Below are positions 30,862 through 44,066 of a stretch of 44,066 nt of DNA, one piece after another; position 1 is the first letter of the stretch; each line of letters opens with the position of its first letter. The position numbers and the translations under genes are program-made. Source of the stretch: Reclinomonas americana ATCC 50394 (Eukaryota; Jakobida; Jakobea; Jakobida). The DNA lies in the NCBI GenBank assembly GCA_048213135.1, contig PS015199.1, positions 27,316 through 71,381 of the forward strand, read 5' to 3'. Below the pieces are notes generated by a model. The model made no database searches and was not told the origin of the DNA. It saw only the letters and a program-made list of their open reading frames with translations.

Positions 30862-33800
30862 TCAAGAGGGAATGACCGACATCTTGCCCTTGATGTATGT
30901 GCGACAAATCGGACATATCGTCAACTTGTAGGCACACTTGGAGCACACGCACAGGTGCGAGCACGGTTGAAGAATGGTATCGATCCGCATGTCGTAACAG
31001 ACCTGCATAAATCCCAGAGTGAGCACACAACCAAGGATGATACTCCGTGTCCGCCCCCTCCACACCCCGCACACCTTGCACATCCACGAGTCCGCCAGCT
31101 CCTGCTTCTCTCTTTCCAGCGCCACCACTCTCTTCTTCTCTGCCTCCCGCTTGGCATCGGCAGTACGTGCCAGCGCCGCATGCAACTCCCGTTCCACCTC
31201 CTCCAACTCGGCCATCTCCATGCCATTGAAGTCCACACACGAGAGGCGTGAGAGCTTGGCGCGAATGCCATCCGTCTCCTTTCGTTGTGCCTCCAATGCC
31301 AGCTGCAGCTCGCGTGCCTGTTCGACAAAAGGGGGGTGAGCGTGAGGAAGGGTAAAGGAGGCACAAGGCGAGAGAGGGAGAGAGAAGAAGAGAGATTGAC
31401 GGGCAGGAAGAATAAGAGACACGAGGGGGAGAGGCCGCGGAAGGGAGACAGGAGACGGAAGAGACCACGAGTCCACTGACAACTGCACAGAACGCACACC
31501 ACAGATAAGGAGAGAGAGAGAGACATGCACAGTCTGGCCGAGTGAGAATCTCCAATTTACACGAGCACGAAACTTGACGCTCTGCCTCGCGCTTTTGCCT
31601 CTCCAGCTCCACATTGCGCGCGTACAGGCCCTGCACCTCCAGCTCGTACCGCCCAATGCGGTGCAGGTATCCCAGTTCGTTGTTGGCGTGTACGGAGACG
31701 TTCTGCTCCGTTCCCGCCGCCGCCGCACCACCGGCCATCATGGTGCTGGGTGGTGGCGAGAGGCCTGAGGCGGAGGAGGCGCGTTCGAGGATGGAGCTGG
31801 AGGGGCCTGCGTCGCCTCCGATGTGGTCGGCGTGGCGCTGAGCGGGAAGGATACGGTGAGGGGAAGGGGTATTGGGGGGAAGGAGGAGAGGGAGAAGGAG
31901 AAGGGGAGGGGGATTAAAGGGGGAAGGGAAAGGGAGGAGGAAGAGGGGAAGGAGGAGGAGGAGGGGAAGGAGGAGGAGGAGGGGAAGGAGGAGGAGGAGG
32001 GGAAGGAGGAGGAGGAGGGGAAGGAGGAGTCGGGGGAAGAGCGAAGGGGGAATAGCGAAGGGGAAGACAGTGGGGGAAGAGCAGTGGGGGAAGACGAGGG
32101 GGAAAGACGAGGGGAAAGACGAGGGGGAAGGCGAAGGAGGAAGAAGTGGAGAGGGAAGGCACGTGCTGTACGGCCAAGGCGGATGTACGGTACAGCGAGG
32201 GAGGTGGCAGTTGCGNNNNNNNNNNNNNNNNNNNNNNNNNNNNNNNNNAGAATGGAGAAGAGATAGAGGAAGAGAATGGAGAAGAGAGTAGGGAAAGAAT
32301 GGAGAAGAGAGTGGGGAGAGATGGGAAGACATGGAGAAGAGAAGGGGAAGAGAAGGGGAAGAGGGGGGAAGAGAAAGGGGAAGGAAGAGGGAGGAAGAGT
32401 GACGGGAAGAGAAAGGGGAAGAGTGAGGAGAAAGTGAGTGGGGGATGACCAAGAAGGGAAGGAACAGAGAAGTGAGAAGGACAAGATTCTACTGCGAGGC
32501 ATGTGGCAATGCGAGGGGAACAAGAAGCAGACTCGAATTTTCGTCCCATGCCCAGCCATCGTCGTCCAGTACACAACACTCTCTCCCCGCTCCGATCCTT
32601 GACCCCCGGACTCACCATGCTAATAATGACCAGTGAATTATCCTCCTCCTTGGCGAGAAACTCGGCGGGTGGCGAGTGGAACTTGGCGGCCAGCTTCTTG
32701 TGGCGAATCTCCACACCTTCGGGTCGGTGTTGCCACAAGTCGCGCTGCACGCCGCTGGAGGTGACCATTACGTGTTCCTCCTCGGTGAGGACGCGGTACT
32801 CGATGAGGAACTTGTCTTTTGACTCGGACGCGTCAAAGGGTCCGTCGGGTGGGTGCAGAGTGACTGCGAGGGTGGCGTGAGAAAAAAAGAGAAGAGAGTA
32901 GTGAAAAAGAGAAAGACGCAACTGACGATATCTTGGTGCTCGCCGCCGAATACAATGCCGTTGCGTGGTCGTACCGTGTAGCGTGTGGGAGCCGTGGTCT
33001 TGACTTTGTAGGTGAGGACAGTGTCGTCGCGAAGGTTGTGCAGCTTGAGGACGTTGGAGATGCGACGGCCGTTGTCGAAGGGGGCTGCAGAGAGGGGAAA
33101 GGGGACGATGAGGGGAGGAAAGGGGAAGGGGGGAAGGGGGAAGGGGAGGGGAAGATGAGGGGAGGATGAGGGGAGGGCAAGGGGAAGAGGAAGGGGGGAG
33201 AAAGGGGAAGGGTGAGCGAGTGGGAGACAAGAAGCGCATATAAAAGTGGAGAACAAGACGATCCATTACACAATAACAGTGGCTGAGCGTATTCGAAATG
33301 AGGACGATATCTGAGAGAAAGGTGACTCTAGACTGCAAAGTAAGCGAATGAAAGGATGCGAGAGGCACTAAGATGAGTATGGCACCTCCTGAAGGATAGG
33401 GAGAGAGGAGAGGAGTAGGAGACAGAGGAGAGAGGAGACAGAGAACAGGGAATAGAGTGCGTGAAATCCACAAAGTGGAGTTGTCAAAGGACCCTCTTGC
33501 AGAGGAGAGAAGGTGCACAACTCACACTCACTACCATCTCTCTCGCACACGAAGAGAAAGCCAATAAGGAGCATAGAGAGTAGTGGCTCAACTCACTGTG
33601 CAAATTATCACAGAACGAGTTGTCGAAGATGACCCAGAGACACAGGGAGAGAGAGACAGACGGTGCACAACTCACACTCACAACTCTCTCTCTCTCTCTC
33701 ACACACACCAACGCAAAGATACAGAAACGAGTGAGAGCAAGAGCTCAACTGATCGCGCAATCATCACACAAGAGAGTTGTCAAAGAAAGCAAAGAGAGAG

Positions 33801-35081
33801 AGAGGAGGAGGAGGAGAAGGAGGAGGAGGAGGTACACAACTCTCTCTCTCTCTCTCAACACACACACACACACACAAACACAAACTTCACTCACAGAGGG
33901 CTCAACGCGCAATCATCACATACGAGTTGTCAAAGAGGACCCTCTCCGCAATGAGACAAGTCACACAACTCACACACACAACTCACACTTACACAACGAC
34001 ACACTTCTCTCACAAAGAACAATCAAGAGACACACACAGAGAGAGAAAGAGATACTGCCACAGAGAGAGCGTGCCAAGCACACATATCCTCACACAACTG
34101 ACACACACACACACACACACTCTCTCTCTCTCTCCCTCTCCTTTACATAATAAGAGAACGCAACGAGGAAAATAGAGAGTATTACTCGACAAACTAATCA
34201 TCGACGACGCCACACTCACAAAAGGCACTCCACACACTCTCACAGACACACGAGAACAGAGAGAGAGAGAAAGAGAGAGAGAGGAAAAGAGAAACAAAGA
34301 GAGAGACAGTGCTCAACTGATCGCGCAATCATCACACAAGAGAGTTGTCAAAGAAAGCACAGAGAGAGAGAGGAGGAGGAGGAGAAGGAGGAGGAGGAGG
34401 AGGAGGTACACAACTCTCTCTCTCTCTCTCACATCACAACTTCACGCACAGAGGGCTCAATGTGCAATCATCACATACGAGTTGTCAAAGAGGACCCTCT
34501 CAGCAGTGAGACAAGTCACACAACTCACACTTACACAACGACACACTTCTCTCACAAAGAACAATCAAGAGACACACACAGAGAGAGAGATACTGCCACA
34601 GAGAGAGCGTGCCACACACATATCCTCACACAACTGACACACACACACACACACTCACTCTCTCTCTCTCTCTCCCTCTCTCTCCTTTACATAAGAGAAC
34701 GCAACGAGGAAAATAGAGAGTATTACTCGACAAACTAATCATCGACGACGCCACACTTGCAACGGCAGTGCGCGCCGGTTCCATGTCAACCTCGCCACCT
34801 GCTGCCGCCGCTGCCGCTGCTGCCGCTGGAGCCTGACCCACAATCGAAGCGGCAGCGGAGGCCGAGGAAATAACCAGCGTCGGCGGCGGTGGTTGATGTT
34901 GTGAATGTATGACGTGGTGCGCGGCGACGCCGAGTGGTTGTGGTGAGGTGGAGACGGAGGAGGGAGCGCTGCTGGCCTCGCCGCCGATGCCGCTGCTGAG
35001 GTGTGAGGAGAGCGGGGGTGAGGCGGCGGAGAGGAGTGGCGGGGAGGGTGAGTGCGGGGAGAGGACCCCGCTCCCTTCCAT
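30862..35081 (-). CDS. MSP (VAP-like) domain, coiled coil and C-terminal RING finger protein, 477 aa
   Basis: Six minus-strand exons join in phase: 34706-35081, 32923-33084, 32616-32863, 31574-31837, 31075-31317, 30862-31002. Residues 1-110 are Ser/Pro/Ala-rich and look disordered. Residues about 113-230 form a major sperm protein domain: LSSNTLYFPPPFDN, RRISNVLKLHN, TYKVKTTAPTRYTVRP and ITLHPP are family landmarks. In VAP proteins this domain binds FFAT motifs at the ER surface. Residues 290-430 are charged and heptad-like, probably a coiled coil. The RING is C3HC4: C430-x2-C433, C445-x-H447, C451-x2-C454, C461-x2-C464, implying E3 ubiquitin ligase activity. No transmembrane segment was seen. 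Two introns (after exons 1 and 2) start GTTGCG. The last 75 nt of exon 1 are duplicated inside intron 1. The MSP-RING combination is unusual to my knowledge. Confidence 0.88.
31838..32615 (-). repeat. MSP-RING gene intron 3, purine-rich with (GGA)n and a 33-nt gap
   Basis: On the plus strand this is almost all A/G: repeating 'gaggaggaggaggggaag' units at about 31945-32035, decaying 'gggaagacgaggggaaag' units to 32150, N at 32216-32248, and 'gagaagagaatgg' repeats to about 32440. Minus-strand splice ends are GTGAGT and CGCTCAG. Confidence 0.8.
33085..33742 (-). other. distal part of MSP-RING intron 1
   Basis: Contains a (GGGGAAG)n-like purine tract at 33095-33215 and dispersed copies of a short phrase ('gagttgtc-aagaggaccctct' type) that also occurs in the duplicated block that follows. 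No exon was recognised. Confidence 0.6.
33743..34757. repeat. tandem segmental duplication inside MSP-RING intron 1, including the 3' end of exon 1
   Basis: Copy 1 (about 33743-34217, 475 bp) and copy 2 (about 34311-34757, 447 bp) begin GCTCAACTGATCGCGCAATC and share the same order of blocks: a GAGTTGTCAAAG phrase, (GAG)n, (CT)n, a second GAGTTGTCAAAG phrase, (CA)n, and finally the sequence encoding SSMISLSSNTLYFP with its GTTGCG donor. In copy 2 that end is the true exon 1 terminus. In copy 1 it is an orphan exon end within the intron. Confidence 0.85.
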
Positions 35082-35218
35082 TTTCTTTTGACAGAAGATG
35101 TTCGATTGGGGACAATTGCTAACGGCGGGGCGTCGCGGGACACGGTGATTGTGGGGGATGTGAGAGGATGCGGTTGTGATTGTCAAGGATGATGGATAGG
35201 AAAGTGGGCAGATGAGTG
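35082..35218 (-). promoter_or_regulatory. 5' flank of the MSP-RING gene
   Basis: About 140 bp between the predicted ATG (35081) and the first 150-bp repeat module. It has no TATA box or E2F-like element that I can see. Promoter status is inferred only from position. Confidence 0.35.
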
Positions 35219-35900
35219 CGTGGTGGTTGCATTTTGCATTTTTGTTGTGATGTCGACGTCGCATTGTTCGGTTTGCGCTGGCCCCGCGCAGTGATTTTGT
35301 AACTGCGTATAGAGGTGGCCTCTGGTAGTCTGTGGCGATACAGAGTGTAGATGAGCGCGTGGCAGTTGCACCTTGCTCTTTTGGATATCGACGTTGCATT
35401 TTTGCGAATAGTTTTGGTGCGCAGCTGTGCCCGTGCGGCTGTGATAGTGCGTTCTGCTAATGTAGACGGAAGCGGTCTCTGGTATTCTTTGGCGGTACAC
35501 ATTGTAGAAGAGCGTAGTCGCCACAGTTTTGCGTTTCTGGGTAAATATCGACATCGCTTGTTTGCAATTTGCAACCGTTTTCGCGTGCAGCTTGACCCGT
35601 GCAGCTGATAAAGTGTGCTCTGCTTCAGTAAATGTAGGTGACCTCTACGATTCTGTGGCGATACAGAGTGTAGAAGAGCGTGATCGCTGCGCCAACAATT
35701 TCTTGTTGGCGATCACTGGTAGATGCTCATTGTTGTGTATTGATCAGTGAAGTTTCTATTATTACTAAATCTTGATCATGATATTGTCGTCGCGCTGTTC
35801 GCCTTTCGTTTTCTCGTGCAGCTTGGCCCATGCGGCTGTAATAGTGCGTTGTGCAAGTGTAAATGGAAGTGCCCTCTAGTATTCTGTGGCGATCGCGATA
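35219..35900. repeat. array of about four diverged 150-bp modules (left array)
   Basis: Each module runs: a TTTTGATATCGACGTCGCA-like start, a GTGCAGCTTGACCCGTGCAGCTG-type segment that is internally self-complementary (GCAGCTG..CAGCTGC), an AAGTGTGCTCTGCTTC-type segment, and a hairpin-like end CTCTGGTATTCTGTGGCGATACAGAG. The modules are diverged but the CTCTG..GATACAGAG end is well kept. The same modules form a second array at 37625-38095. On the minus strand they give repeated peptide-like frames that shift between modules, so coding is unlikely. Confidence 0.75.
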
Positions 35901-35918
35901 CATGCGAGAGACCACCTG

Positions 35919-36004
35919 CTGCTGACCGGTCGGTGGGCGATGCTCGATGGATGATCGTGAGCTTGGTTGCCTTCCTTCCTTCCTTCCTTCCTTTTTAAAA
36001 AAAC
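35919..36004. repeat. left copy of the direct repeat bracketing the WD40 gene
   Basis: Contains TGCTGACCGGTCGGTGGGCG, then GATGGATGATCGTGAGCTTG, a (CCTT)n run and an A-rich end. The same sequence in the same orientation lies at 37443-37548. The right copy has about 13 extra bases (GATCGCGATAT region). Confidence 0.85.
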
Positions 36005-36149
36005 GTGCAAGGGAACATAGATCGACGTCAATACATTTTCTTCTTTTTCTCACTCCAATTGTCGAGAGCTCTCGGCTACTCGACCTTGCAGCAGCGGCAG
36101 CAGCGGCGTGCACTTGCAGGGGTGGCACTGAGTGGGCGCACCCCGACAC

Positions 36150-37248
36150 TCAAAATGCTGGTGCATGATAGAGCACGACTTGCGCATCCTCGATGATGAA
36201 ACACCGCAGCACAATCTCCACCAAACACCGCGCGTCGCCATCGGCATCCGGCTGCATCTCAGTCACAACTTGGTGAGCACTCGCAGCAGCACGGAGTTCA
36301 GCATCCGCATGGCCGCGTGGCGTGACCCACACTCGTATGGTGTTGTCGTAGCTGCCACTCACAACGCGCTGGCCATCGGGCGCTACTGCCACTGTATAAA
36401 TCCCACTCGTGTGGCCTTCCAGTCGTTGCACCTCCTCGCCACTTGCCAGTGACCACACCAGCAAAATCTTGTCAGAACAGCCACTCACAATGTGCTGGCC
36501 ATCGCATGTCACGGCCACTGCATTCACGTAATGTGTATGGCCTTCCAGTCGGCGCTCCTCCTCGCCACTTGCCACTGACCAAACTCGTACAGTCTTGTCC
36601 CAACCGCCACACAGAATGTGCTGGCCATCGGGTGTCACGGCCACGGCGCTCACCAGACTTGTATGGCATTCCAGTCGGCGCACCTCCGCGCCAGTAGCCA
36701 GTGACCACACTCGAACAGTTCTGTCCAAACTGCCACTCGCAACAAGCTGGCCATCGGATGTCACGGCCACTGCACTCACACTGCGGGCATGACCTTCCAG
36801 TCGGCGCACCTCCTCGCCACCTGCCAGCGACCACACTCGTACAGTCTTGTCCTCACTACCACTCACAATGTGCAGGCCATCCGGGGTCACGGCCACTGCG
36901 TGCACAGACTCCTTGTGACCTTTCAGTCGGCGTACCTCCTCGCCACTTGCCAGTGACCACACTCCTACAGTTCTGTCCAAACTGCCGCTCACAACGTGCT
37001 GGCCATCGGGTGTCACCGCCACTGCATACACCGTTCTCGTGTGGCCTTCCAGTCGGCGCACCTCCTCGCCGCTTTCCAGTGACCACACTCGTACTGTCTT
37101 GTCATAACTGCCACTCACTACGTGCTGGCCATCGGGTGTCACAGCCACTGCATACACTGCATCCGAGTGGCCACGAAGAACCTTGCCGCCGACGCAGTAA
37201 GTAACATGCAAGCACGCAACTGCGACGAGCGCTCACCTTTGCCGCCAT
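36150..37248 (-). CDS. seven-blade WD40 beta-propeller protein with near-identical repeats
   Basis: Seven WD40 repeats of 42 residues fill most of the protein, each of the form GHxxxVxAVAVTPDGQ, VSGSxDKTVRVWSL, ASGEEVRRLE, enough for one closed propeller. Repeats are very alike in DNA as well as protein (126-bp period), and variation is concentrated just after each Gly-His and near the SGS turn. The preferred start is MAAK at 37237-37248, joined across a 55-nt GTGAGC..AAG intron (37182-37236) to VLRGH at 37181, giving about 347 aa. The alternative is an unspliced start at 37211. The tail after the last blade (about 60 residues, ending HAPAF) has no recognised domain. WD40 propellers are protein-interaction scaffolds; no catalytic domain is attached. 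The gene is nearly intronless, unlike its neighbours. Confidence 0.85.
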
Positions 37249-37442
37249 GCCGTGTGCTTGTGGTAAGACAACGAAAGTCAGGGTGCGTGCGTTCGTCTCG
37301 CTGTGGGACACCACCTGCTGCTGTCGACGTCGATGGATTTCGATGATTGATGATGATTGATGGTGCGCGCGCTGTCGATGGACTCGATCCATGGATGCGC
37401 GCTGTCGCAGGAAGACTCTCTGCAGTAGAAAGTAAACCTAAT

Positions 37443-37548
37443 GCTGCTGACCGGTCGGTGGGCGATGCGCGATCGCGATATCGATGGATGATCGTGAGCT
37501 TGGTTGCCTTCATTCCTTCCTTCCTTCCTTTTTTTTTTAAAAAAAATA
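37443..37548. repeat. right copy of the direct repeat bracketing the WD40 gene
   Basis: Same orientation and order as 35919-36004: TGCTGACCGGTCGGTGGGCG, GATGGATGATCGTGAGCTTG, (CCTT)n, then T- and A-runs. It lies about 195 bp from the WD40 start codon on its 5' side. A further (TAG)n-like tract follows to about 37585. Confidence 0.85.
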
Positions 37549-37624
37549 GAAGTGGTAGTAGTAGTAGAAGGTAGTAGTATAGTCCAAGGTATAGCGACCA
37601 TCATCACCACCATTCATTAGGTTT

Positions 37625-38095
37625 ACTTTCTATTAACCGCATTCTTGCAATTTTGATATCGACGTCGCATTGTTTGCCAGCACCGTTTGCTGGCTTGCAG
37701 CTGGACCCGTGCAGCTGCGAAAGTGTGCTCTACTTCTGTGGATGTATGCGGTCTCTGGGATTCTGTGGCGATACAGAGCGTAGATGAGTGCGAAGTGGCC
37801 GTAGTTCGAATTCTTTGATATCGACGTCGCGCTATTCGCCTCCGTTTTCTCGTGCAGTTGGGCCCGTGCGGCTGCAAAATTGCATTCTGCTAGTGTAAAT
37901 GAAAGTGGCCTCTGGTACTCTGTGGCGATACAGAGTGCAGAGGAATGGGAAACCGCATCTCTTGCAATTTTTATATCGATCGACGTCGTACCACGGGCTT
38001 CCGCGCACGTGCTGGCGTGCAGCTGTAGCTGCGTGGCTTTGAGAATGCGTCGTACTGCTGTAGATTGAAGTGGTCTCTGAGGGTGCCGCGACGAA
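37625..38095. repeat. array of three 150-bp modules (right array)
   Basis: Three modules of the family described at 35219-35900, in the same orientation. Module starts carry GATATCGACGTCGC at about 37657, 37818 and a variant near 37975. The hairpin-like GGCGATACAGAG end is clear in the first two modules. Confidence 0.8.
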
Positions 38096-38312
38096 GCAAG
38101 GCAGAAACCGTGCTGCAACGTCGACAATGCATGCAAGCTGCACCTGCTCTGCCGCCTTGGCGACAACTGAGCGCATTCCAGCTACAACGCCACTAAGCAT
38201 GCACTACGCTCCACTCTCACGCTGACTTGCATGAGCAGTTGTGACGACGTCATCGTTGCTGCGGGACAACTCATTCTCACACTTTCTCTCTCTCCAACTC
38301 GCGCGCGCTCAC
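38096..38312 (+). promoter_or_regulatory. 5' flank of the CNNM-like gene
   Basis: About 215 bp of non-repetitive sequence between the last 150-bp module and the ATG at 38313, with a short (CT)n run at 38284-38294. No specific element was recognised. Confidence 0.35.
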
Positions 38313-43417
<5,105 letters not shown>

Positions 43418-43484
43418 TAGGAGTGAGGGAGAGGGAGGGGGTGGGACAGAGAGAGAGAGAGAGACAGAGGGGACAGAGAGAGAG

Positions 43485-43860
43485 AACGTCACACGTTTCC
43501 TCTGGGTTCACTTAATACTGATCTGCTCATTTGCAACCTCGCATGGAGAGAGAGGGAAAGAGACATGCGTTAAGAGAGAAAATTGAGAAAGTCGCCGGTA
43601 GCCTCAGCTTGCACCTGACACTGATCTGCTCATTTGCAACCTCGCATGCAGTGAGAGGGTGAGTGGGAGACCGGCAGTGAGAGCGAAAGAGAGAAGGTCA
43701 CACGTCTTTCCACAGTATGCACTTGAGACTGTTCTGTTCTTTTTGCTGCCTTGGAGCGGGAGGGAGATAGAACGAGAGAGGCAAACATACAAAAAGAGTG
43801 AGAATTGAAAGAAGGTTACACGTTTCCTCAGCTTGCACTTGACCATGATCTACTCCTTTG
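43485..43860. repeat. degenerate minisatellite, about 105-120 bp units
   Basis: The phrase 'actgatctgctcatttgcaa' followed by 'cctcgcatg' occurs at about 43517 and 43619, with more diverged relatives near 43727 and 43843. Each is preceded by a CACACGTTTCCTC-like or similar segment and 'gcacttgac'. About four units lie in the intron or 3' flank of the CNNM gene. Confidence 0.7.
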
Positions 43861-43892
43861 GAGAGGGGAGAGACTAAGAACGCAGAGACAGA

Positions 43893-43893
43893 C

Positions 43894-43967
<74 letters not shown>

Positions 43968-44066
43968 GACGTACGTACGTACGTACGTACGTACGTACTA
44001 CGTACGTACTACGTACGTACGTACGTACGTACGTACGTACGTTACGTTACGTTACGTTACGTACGT
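43893..44066. repeat. (GA)n followed by (ACGT)n at the window edge
   Basis: A (GA)n run at about 43899-43966 passes into (ACGT)n with occasional deletions (TACTACG) and a closing (GTTAC)n stretch. It is the same (CT/GA)n plus (ACGT)n combination that surrounds the gap in gene A intron 4. Confidence 0.95.

Noticed and set aside
36443-37204. Plus-strand repetitive Cys/His-rich frames opposite the WD40 gene, resembling a repeat protein
   Set aside because: They are antisense shadows of the 126-bp WD40 repeats. The minus strand gives a perfect seven-blade propeller.

Overview
This is a eukaryotic nuclear window from an intron-dense protist that I cannot place. Coding exons are short and GC-rich. 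Introns are mostly 45-100 nt with GT-AG ends and pyrimidine-rich tails. Many introns and spacers are swollen by (CT)n, (CA)n, (CACT)n, (CTAC)n and (ACGT)n arrays, and every N gap lies in non-coding sequence, mostly beside such arrays. Gene models were assembled by eye from splice sites, reading phase and family alignment recalled from general knowledge. No database search was run.

Layout: 197-397 (-) is a possible exon of an edge gene. 1635-2523 (+) is the 5' two thirds of an AP-complex sigma (small) subunit, closest to AP-4/AP-1. 3010-3585 is a 119-bp minisatellite. 3832-6669 (-) is a mitochondrial-type succinate-semialdehyde dehydrogenase of the Sad/YneI group, without its C-terminal part. 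7050-15569 and 15677-23290 (+) are a tandem pair of 24-exon genes for secreted proteins of about 1577 aa, each with NHL propellers nested in fibronectin-III-like folds, cadherin-like domains, an IPT-like domain and a PAN/Apple-like tail. 23291-24761 is degenerate repeat plus an assembly gap. 24931-30586 (+), perhaps starting at 23786, is a PUB plus UBX-like protein resembling p97/VCP cofactors. 30862-35081 (-) is a protein with an MSP (VAP-like) domain, a coiled coil and a C-terminal RING. 36150-37248 (-) is a seven-blade WD40 protein with nearly identical blades, bracketed by direct repeats and by arrays of a 150-bp module. 38313-43352 (+) is a CNNM/DUF21-CBS metal transporter family protein whose 3' end is not in the window.

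How the genes relate: most look like unrelated housekeeping neighbours (vesicle coat, GABA/aldehyde catabolism, ubiquitin/p97, membrane contact plus ubiquitin ligase, metal transport). The clear functional unit is the tandem NHL/FN3/cadherin/PAN pair. The copies share exon phases, a promoter element pair at the same distance from the ATG (an E2F-like palindrome plus a Myb-like site), and near-identical tracts that suggest gene conversion.

Most notable: (1) six-blade NHL propellers apparently inserted inside FN3 domains, twice per protein; (2) a recurrent GTTGCG 5' splice site class; (3) a probable AT-AC intron in the CNNM gene; (4) a GC-AG intron in one paralog that is also readable in frame; (5) two convergent genes that both lose their 3' ends at the same repeat-rich, gapped interval; (6) an MSP-RING fusion; (7) the WD40 gene with homogenised blades.
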